From: Paguma larvata
Taxonomy: Eukaryota; Chordata; Mammalia; Carnivora; Viverridae
Direction: 5' to 3'
NCBI GenBank assembly: GCA_030068075.1
Contig: CM057830.1
Location: 22,786,247 to 22,850,246, forward strand
DNA length: 64,000 bases
Position 1 is the stretch's first letter; every line of letters starts with the position of its first letter. The translations under genes were made by a program, and so were the position numbers. The notes beneath the pieces were generated by a model. The model saw only the letters and a list, made by a program, of their open reading frames with translations. It was not told where the DNA came from and did no database searches. Shown one piece after another: positions 58,689 through 64,000 of this stretch.

Positions 58689-58700
58689 CCGCCATCTTGG
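58689..58700 (-). promoter_or_regulatory. YY1-like site at the L1-C 5' end
   Basis: The L1 sense strand reads CCAAGATGGCGG within about 10-20 nt of the 5' end. This matches the location and core (AAGATGG) of the YY1 site at the start of human L1. L1-A has CCAACATGGCGG at the equivalent place (30449-30460). Confidence 0.75.
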
Positions 58701-58729
58701 TCCCCCTCCTGACACTCTGTTTATCTTTT

Positions 58730-59154
58730 AACAAGGAATTTGTACATGACAATACTGATATATAATACACATTAAAAACCTAAATAATGTAGAGAATTAA
58801 AAGAGTAGGATAAAAAAAGAGTAGGATAAAAATAAATAGAAAAAGAAGTTGAATTTCTCACGGCCCAGTTGACCAAATCTTGGATATCATCCAGAGAATG
58901 GGAACTCATTTAGCCTAATGTCCCACTGAAAGAAACAAAGATGAATAATCCGTTAATGTCTACCTTCAAGGAAGTAACAAAATGCTAATAAGACAAGGTC
59001 ACTAAAGCCGAATGCTGTGCTCTGTGCTATTTGTAGTTGGCAGTTGTAGTTCCAAGTTAGAAAGGTGTGTCAGGACTAATTTAGTTGTATATTGGGGCCA
59101 TAGGAAGGGGGTAATGGGCAATAAAGGTTGGAAAGCAGCTTGACCTTACTTTAG
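58730..59154. other. Stretch without recognised gene or repeat
   Basis: Unique-looking sequence with a small tandem duplication of aaaagagtaggataaaa near 58797-58832. Confidence 0.4.
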
Positions 59155-59300
59155 AACAGTGCTTCTGGAAATGTATCATGCCTGCAAATCAGTTAGAGAT
59201 CTGAGCTGGGGCCCGGGAGTCTGCATTTCTAACAAACTCCAAGTGACACTGGTATTGCTGGTTTGCAAACAACACTTCGGATAGCAAGGCTTTAGAGAAC
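59155..59300 (-). mobile_element. MER5A-type hAT relic
   Basis: The words gagctggggcccgggagtct, gcatttctaacaaactccaa and gtgacactggtattgctggt are the complement of the MER5A body. The ends are degraded. Confidence 0.75.
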
Positions 59301-60055
59301 TTTCACAGCTAAAAGAGATGTTTGTACTTAATATGGTAGGCAGTAGGCAGCTTCTAAAGATGTTCCAGCTGAAGGCAGTATGATCAACTCAAGGCACATT
59401 CCTTTGGCAGTAGTTTATAGATCGCATAGGAGCAGGCTGAGACTGAAAGGAGGGAGATAAGTCTGGAGGCAGTTACGGCAGTACAGGTGAGAGGTAATAA
59501 TGTCTCTGTACTGCGACCCCGACACTGGACACCGGCAGTGAAAAGAGGAGGGAGAAGATCACACTGCAGGGCGTGGTAGAGGCAGAATCAAGCTGAGAAG
59601 AGAAATAACAAACTAACACAGGTATAACATATAAAACAAATTAAATCCAGGGCTAGAGAAACTAATAAGAAATCTGACCTTTTCTGTTCACCGAGTGATT
59701 TGGAAATTTGAATTTTCATAAATTTGAATATATATGCATAAATTATTTGTAGGAAAATTTCTGGTAGAAAAGATCACAAAATAAAATCAAAATGCCATAA
59801 ATGGACACCTGGCTTTGAATGTGTTTCTTTTCTTCTCTTATTATTTCCAGAAAGAAATACATATCCTGGCACTGTCTGTTGAAACAGGTCCAGTAAATCT
59901 CAATGATTGTAAATAGTGCTTTACCGATATTGAGTGAACGCTTCCTGTTCATCTGCCTCTAGGGGAAAAACATTAATGTTCACATAAAAATATTTAAAAT
60001 TTTTGAAGCATTAAGAGGTTGGAGGTGGCAGAGAGAAATGCATTTTCATTATAGG
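59301..60055. other. Stretch without recognised gene or repeat
   Basis: Unique-looking sequence. Nothing recognisable is seen in it. Confidence 0.4.
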
Positions 60056-60059
60056 TTCT

Positions 60060-60290
60060 GAATTCTTATAGCTCTCTTCTGCTGTTTGTCCACTTCTTTG
60101 TAACCTGACTTTATGCCACACATACTATCAATCATAGACACCATTACATTCACTTGACTTGCATGTGTTTCTGTCTGCCTTCTCCTGCTGGACGGTATGT
60201 TCTCTGAGAGTCAAGACTGTGGCTTACTCATTTTGTATCCTCAGATCCCAGCACTGACGCTGAATAAACTGACTTTTGACTGAAGAGTGA
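60060..60290 (+). mobile_element. L2 3' end
   Basis: Sense-direction L2 end: ctgctggacggtatgttctc, tgagagtcaagactgtggct, tactcattttgtatcctcag, atcccagcactgacgctgaa, then taaactgact. Confidence 0.82.
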
Positions 60291-61999
60291 ATTATCCCAG
60301 ATCCTAAAACAGATGTGAACACAGAGAAATTTCTCTTTGAAATGAATAAGTGTGTGAGTGAAAGAATGAATGTTGACTTAACCCTTCGTGTGGCCATTTC
60401 CAGATTCTGTTTTCTTTACTGGTAGATAAGGTACCAACCTTATTCACCTCAAAGTATGCAATCAATATTTCACTCGTCCATGTCCAAACACTATAAGTAG
60501 CCCTCATATTATATAGTGACTTTGAAATCAAATGGCTAATTCTAAATTTTACCTATTATAGACCAATAATTAATGTGCTTTGCATTATAGTTTAGTTTAA
60601 ATGTTACATTTCTTTTCATGAAGTCAATTTACCATTTTTTTACTCACATAGATCCTTCTACCATCCTTCTATGACTCCCATTTTTTAAAATGGTCTCATT
60701 AAACTCCATTATTGTTGCATATTTGTGTTAGGAAAAACACTCAATTATTTTATGGCTATTTTGTTACTGCCCTCAGTAGTATTAGGTGGGAATCTTTATC
60801 TGTGAGCATAAACATGGTTGGATGAAGGATTGTAGCCATCAATTCATTCTGCACTGTGCATACACAGCCTCTGAATTGTGATTGTAACTGTGGTTAGGTC
60901 ATCAGGATATCAATCTTTGAAGTAACTGCTGACCATAGTTTTTACTGAAAAATGCCTTACATTCAGATTGAGTCTGTATCAGGTTATTACTGATGCTGCT
61001 AGATTGTTTCCACACTTCCCAGGATTCTAGCACATTGTTTTAAATTAGTTTTCACTTATCCTTTAAATGTTTGTGTTTTCAAGAATCAGAGATATGAACA
61101 GAGCCTTGGAGACGATCTAGTTGAATCCTTTTTTGGTAGGGATGGTAAAATGAAAACTTAAACTGATTAAGTCACTTTGAAGTGGACACATAGCTAGTTA
61201 TTGACAAAAATAGAGTAAAAATGAAAATCTCCCAAATCCCCAGCTCAGTGATTTTTTTCTTATGTTGTATTACATCATTAAAGGATTTTATAGTATCCCT
61301 GTGGCCAGGAGAAAAGCTATGTTTAATGTTCAAGCCTGATTTATTGTTAACATTCATTGGATCTATACTAAAAGTGAAAGGTATTTTGAAAAAGCACTTC
61401 TGTATAGCACCATATGTTTTAAATTTGTACTGAAATCTTTTGATACTCTCCTAGTTTATTGATGCTCCAAAAGATTTACCAAGTTTCCAGGTTCATTTTT
61501 CTAAGCTTTGTCAGTAAGAGTAATATTTACTCATGTGATACTTCAGTTCAAAATTTTATGACTACACGTTATCTGTATATAAAAATAACTGAATCTGCAT
61601 GAGAATTTTACTCTTTGGTTCAGCCTGAGAGTTCATTGATCTAAACACAAATTCTGAAGTTCATTTTATGATTTACACTCTCATGTGTTTTTGTGCGAGA
61701 AGGCAGTCATTGGTATGTAGAATATAACTTTGGTTAATGCTCATAGTCTTTGGCATTTCACAGGATAATGACAGATAATGCAAGGCTAGTACACATGGTT
61801 CTCTTAATGCCTTCATTCTTGGCAGTAACAGATTGAATGAGGCGACCTTTTACTCAACCTATTTCATTCCATTATCAAAGGAGACTATCATGCAATTTAT
61901 CATTGACTTTAATTCTACCTACTTACTGTCATAAAGTAATCTTACTGGCTTGAAGAACCCAGAGCCTCTTAAATCTACTTTGAATCCCTACTTTTCTCT
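60291..61999. other. Stretch without recognised gene or repeat
   Basis: AT-rich unique-looking sequence. Nothing recognisable is seen in it. Confidence 0.4.
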
Positions 62000-62004
62000 G
62001 TTTC

Positions 62005-62130
62005 TTTTTTTAAATTTTTATTTTAAGTCCAGTTAGTTAACATACAGTGTTATATTAGCTTCACATGTATAGTATAGTAACTCACCACTTCCATACATCA
62101 TCCTGTGCTCATCACAAGCACACTTGTAAT
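62005..62130 (-). mobile_element. Carnivore L1 3' UTR fragment
   Basis: The plus strand reads a T-rich tail, then aagtccagttagttaacata, cagtgttatattagcttcac and catcctgtgctcatcacaag. This is the complement of the end of an older carnivore L1 subfamily than L1-A, -B or -C. Confidence 0.85.
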
Positions 62131-62169
62131 GATCTACTTTTCTGTTTTCCCTGCCAACAATTTACTTCA

Positions 62170-62820
62170 AACTACCATCACCTGAACAGTTGCAACTGTG
62201 TCCACGCTTGTTCTAGTCCATTGTTTACTCACAGGTCAAGCTTTAAATATACAAATGTGATCCTGTCTCTGATTTAACTATTCATTTGCTTTCTCTTGCT
62301 CCCAAATTCTTAGTACATCCAACAGATCCCTGCCTGACTTGTTCTCTTTTTCTCATCTTCACTCTATCCATATCTCCTCTTCTTGCTTTCACAGCTTTTC
62401 CCCTTCATAAAAGCATTTGCTTTGGCTTTGTCATCTCAGGGCCTTTGTGCATGCTGTTGTTCTGTAAAATATTTTTTTGCCAATGTATTAGCACTGCTTC
62501 AGGCAGTTATCTCCCTTTCATGCATGCATTTTCAGATTTAATTGCATGTCCATAGGAAAGGTTTTTCTTACTTTACTTTTTTTCTCGCTTTAAAAACTAA
62601 ATTTGAACTTCTTGTTATATACCTTCTAACGCTGTGCATTTCTGTTTTTGTAGCAATAGTCATGGATTATCAATTGCATAATTTATCATAAATGTTCATT
62701 GTATTTATTTTTTGCTTTATGCTAAGTAAGGCCTCATCTCCTTTGTTCACCATCGTTTCTTGAGAATCTGGCATATTATTTTGAAACATGATGAGTTCTC
62801 ACTAATCTTTGTTGAGATGT
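62170..62820 (+). mobile_element. L2 LINE, 3' portion
   Basis: Sense-direction L2 blocks in order: tacaaatgtgatcctgtctc, tcatctcagggcctttgtgc, atgctgttgttctgtaaaat, a tttttgtagcaatagtcatg region, gcctcatctcctttgttcac, and the terminal gagttctcactaatctttgt. The frame is broken; only 3' UTR and the end of the coding region are represented. Confidence 0.82.
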
Positions 62821-63310
62821 TACTTATTAAAGCTCCATTTCCTACTCCACTTGATGAACTTGAGATTGATAAGTACACTGTAGGAGAGTAATCTTCAAAA
62901 TGGTGTTTTGAATTTCAAAGGACCCAAAAAGAATTTATTAGTAATGAAATAATGGGATGTCTCTTCATTTTATTATGCAAATTTTTGGTGCCTACTTTAT
63001 ATTTTACATAATATATTGATAGACGGTTACATGTTAATAATTTATGTGGAGATAAATGGGGAGAATATGTAGTCATTGTGTTATCTCTTATTTTCTATTT
63101 CTTTCCATTTTTTCCTTTTCTTTCTTCTTTTTTTTTTAACCTAATAGTATTACATGAGCAAAAGTCTGAAGACTGCTGATGGAGAACAGCTTGAATTGTT
63201 TAATCTATATGTACCTTATATTTAATAATCAGAGATAGGCATGTCTTTTAAATTGCCTTTTTTTGGCCTGCATTTCTACCCTATAAATCAAAATTTTCTG
63301 TTACAGTTTA
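62821..63310. other. Stretch without recognised gene or repeat
   Basis: AT-rich unique-looking sequence with a T/C-rich run near 63085-63138. Nothing else is seen in it. Confidence 0.4.
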
Positions 63311-63313
63311 ACA

Positions 63314-63355
<42 letters not shown>
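63311..63355. repeat. (CA)n microsatellite
   Basis: About 22 AC units with a single T interruption near the left end. Confidence 0.97.
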
Positions 63356-63356
<1 letters not shown>

Positions 63357-64000
63357 TTATTTTCTTTCCGAAGTGAAGGGTAACGGATAGCACAATAGCA
63401 GTTTCATATTAAAGACAATAAAGTTGATAGTGTTGTAAACTTATGATACTCTTATTTTTGTTCTGGTTTCTTTCCTAATCTATGCTGTATTTGCCATCAG
63501 CTTCAAGTACTTAATATAGGATGAATAAAAGACATTTAAAATTAATCATCTACCTCCCCACCTTGCCTACATTATCAAGAATAGAGTAAAATGAAATAGA
63601 CCAAGAAATTAGCTTACTGGCAAATAGCCAAATGGATTATTAGATGTATTGGTACAAATTTATGTAAATGCCACATTTGCCTCTAGTGTTTTAAATTGAA
63701 ATATTCAGCAAAGGGTGGTTTTTGGCTAGGTTTATATTTCTGTGACTGTTTTATTTCTTTACAATTTTTTAATGGATTCTATAGGCATTGCCTTAAGTTA
63801 TAGTCGTTGCCCAAGTATAGAAGTTATTTTACTCTCATTTTGTGGTGTCATTGTGTTTTAAACAACAACAAAATTATTGACAGTGACAATATTATAGCAG
63901 CTTTATTTATTTGCCTGAGTTCTCTAAATTTCAAAACTTCCTTAAATACAGTTAGAGCCGAAAAGGATCATATGAAAAAGTAGACTGAAAAATTCATCAG
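63356..64000. other. Stretch without recognised gene or repeat
   Basis: AT-rich unique-looking sequence to the window edge. Nothing recognisable is seen in it. Confidence 0.4.

Larger units (their letters stand above)
51840..58708 (-). mobile_element. Full-length L1 with intact ORF1 and ORF2 (L1-C)
   Basis: An approximately 6.87-kb LINE-1 with every expected part on the minus strand: 5' UTR with YY1-like site at its extreme end, intact ORF1, intact ORF2, G-rich polypurine 3' segment and short A-rich tail. The flanks share tttatctttt (51830-51839 and 58720-58729); the left copy seems to have an extra TTAT, and a 12-nt gap between the element's end and the right duplication is unexplained. The pre-insertion junction TCTTTT/AACA fits the L1 endonuclease preference. 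Both frames are open, catalytic motifs are present, and the 5' end is complete, so this is a candidate for a recently active or still active felid L1. Confidence 0.96.
56858..58708 (-). promoter_or_regulatory. L1-C 5' UTR with internal promoter
   Basis: About 1.85 kb upstream of ORF1. Its first part, about 57600-58560, is very GC- and CpG-rich, in contrast with the AT-rich surroundings, and contains a tandem array. The ORF1-proximal part (56858-57590) is similar to L1-A. The 5' terminus carries the YY1-like site, which in human L1 sets the transcription start. Confidence 0.88.

Noticed and set aside
51840..58708. Retroviral provirus
   Set aside because: No LTRs, gag-pro-pol order, integrase or envelope; the domains are L1 ORF1 and ORF2.

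Overview
The window is nuclear DNA of a carnivoran mammal, almost certainly a felid. It is AT-rich and intron-poor-looking, and I recognise no host protein-coding gene with confidence. The diagnostic repeats are many tRNA-derived Can-SINE copies carrying the cat-type body (a tRNA-like head ending in a phrase such as gtgctgacagctcagagcc, a CT-rich stretch and an AATAAA-type tail), together with carnivore L1 elements. The background consists of mammal-wide fossils: L2, MIR, MER5-type hAT relics and MaLR LTRs. It reads as an intergenic or large-intron stretch.

Layout. 1-9.4 kb: an old L1 relic (minus), an L2 relic whose reverse-transcriptase motif can still be read (minus), a MIR, a tiny L1 tail insertion, a MaLR LTR, and an old L1 relic (plus) interrupted by a SINE. 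9.6-21.4 kb: several SINEs, including one SINE nested in another, MIR/L2/MER5 fossils, a coding-like tract of unknown identity at 18.1-18.4 kb (minus), and an old L1 3' end. 22.7-30.5 kb: a MIR, then a full-length but dead carnivore L1 (L1-A, minus, target-site duplication 23947-23958 / 30470-30481). 32-38.5 kb: L1 and L2 3' ends, three SINEs, and a 5'-truncated L1 (L1-B, minus) with a 15-bp target-site duplication. 39-51.2 kb: mostly unique DNA with MIR/L2 fossils, two SINEs, a short SINE variant and a MaLR LTR. 51.84-58.71 kb: a full-length L1 (L1-C, minus) with both open reading frames intact. 58.7-64 kb: unique DNA with MER5, L2 and L1 3' fragments and a CA microsatellite.

L1-C is the functional centre of the window. 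Its parts form one retrotransposition unit read right to left: a GC-rich, repeat-containing 5' UTR with a YY1-like site at its extreme 5' end, ORF1 (RNA-binding coiled-coil chaperone, 297 aa), ORF2 (endonuclease, reverse transcriptase and Cys-rich C-terminus, 1357 aa), a G-rich polypurine 3' region and a short A-rich tail. The SINEs have no enzymes and are known to depend on L1 ORF2p, so L1-C-like elements are the plausible source of both the L1 copies and the SINE insertions with target-site duplications seen here.

No CRISPR, operon, bacterial or viral system is present. The observations most worth following up are unusual details of L1-C: an ORF2 frame that runs through almost the whole 3' UTR, a one-codon duplication in the endonuclease domain, a four-base start/stop overlap between ORF1 and ORF2, and a monomer-like tandem array in its 5' UTR that the neighbouring L1-A lacks. 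Family names for old repeats rest on recalled consensus phrases, not on a database search, and boundaries of old repeats are approximate.
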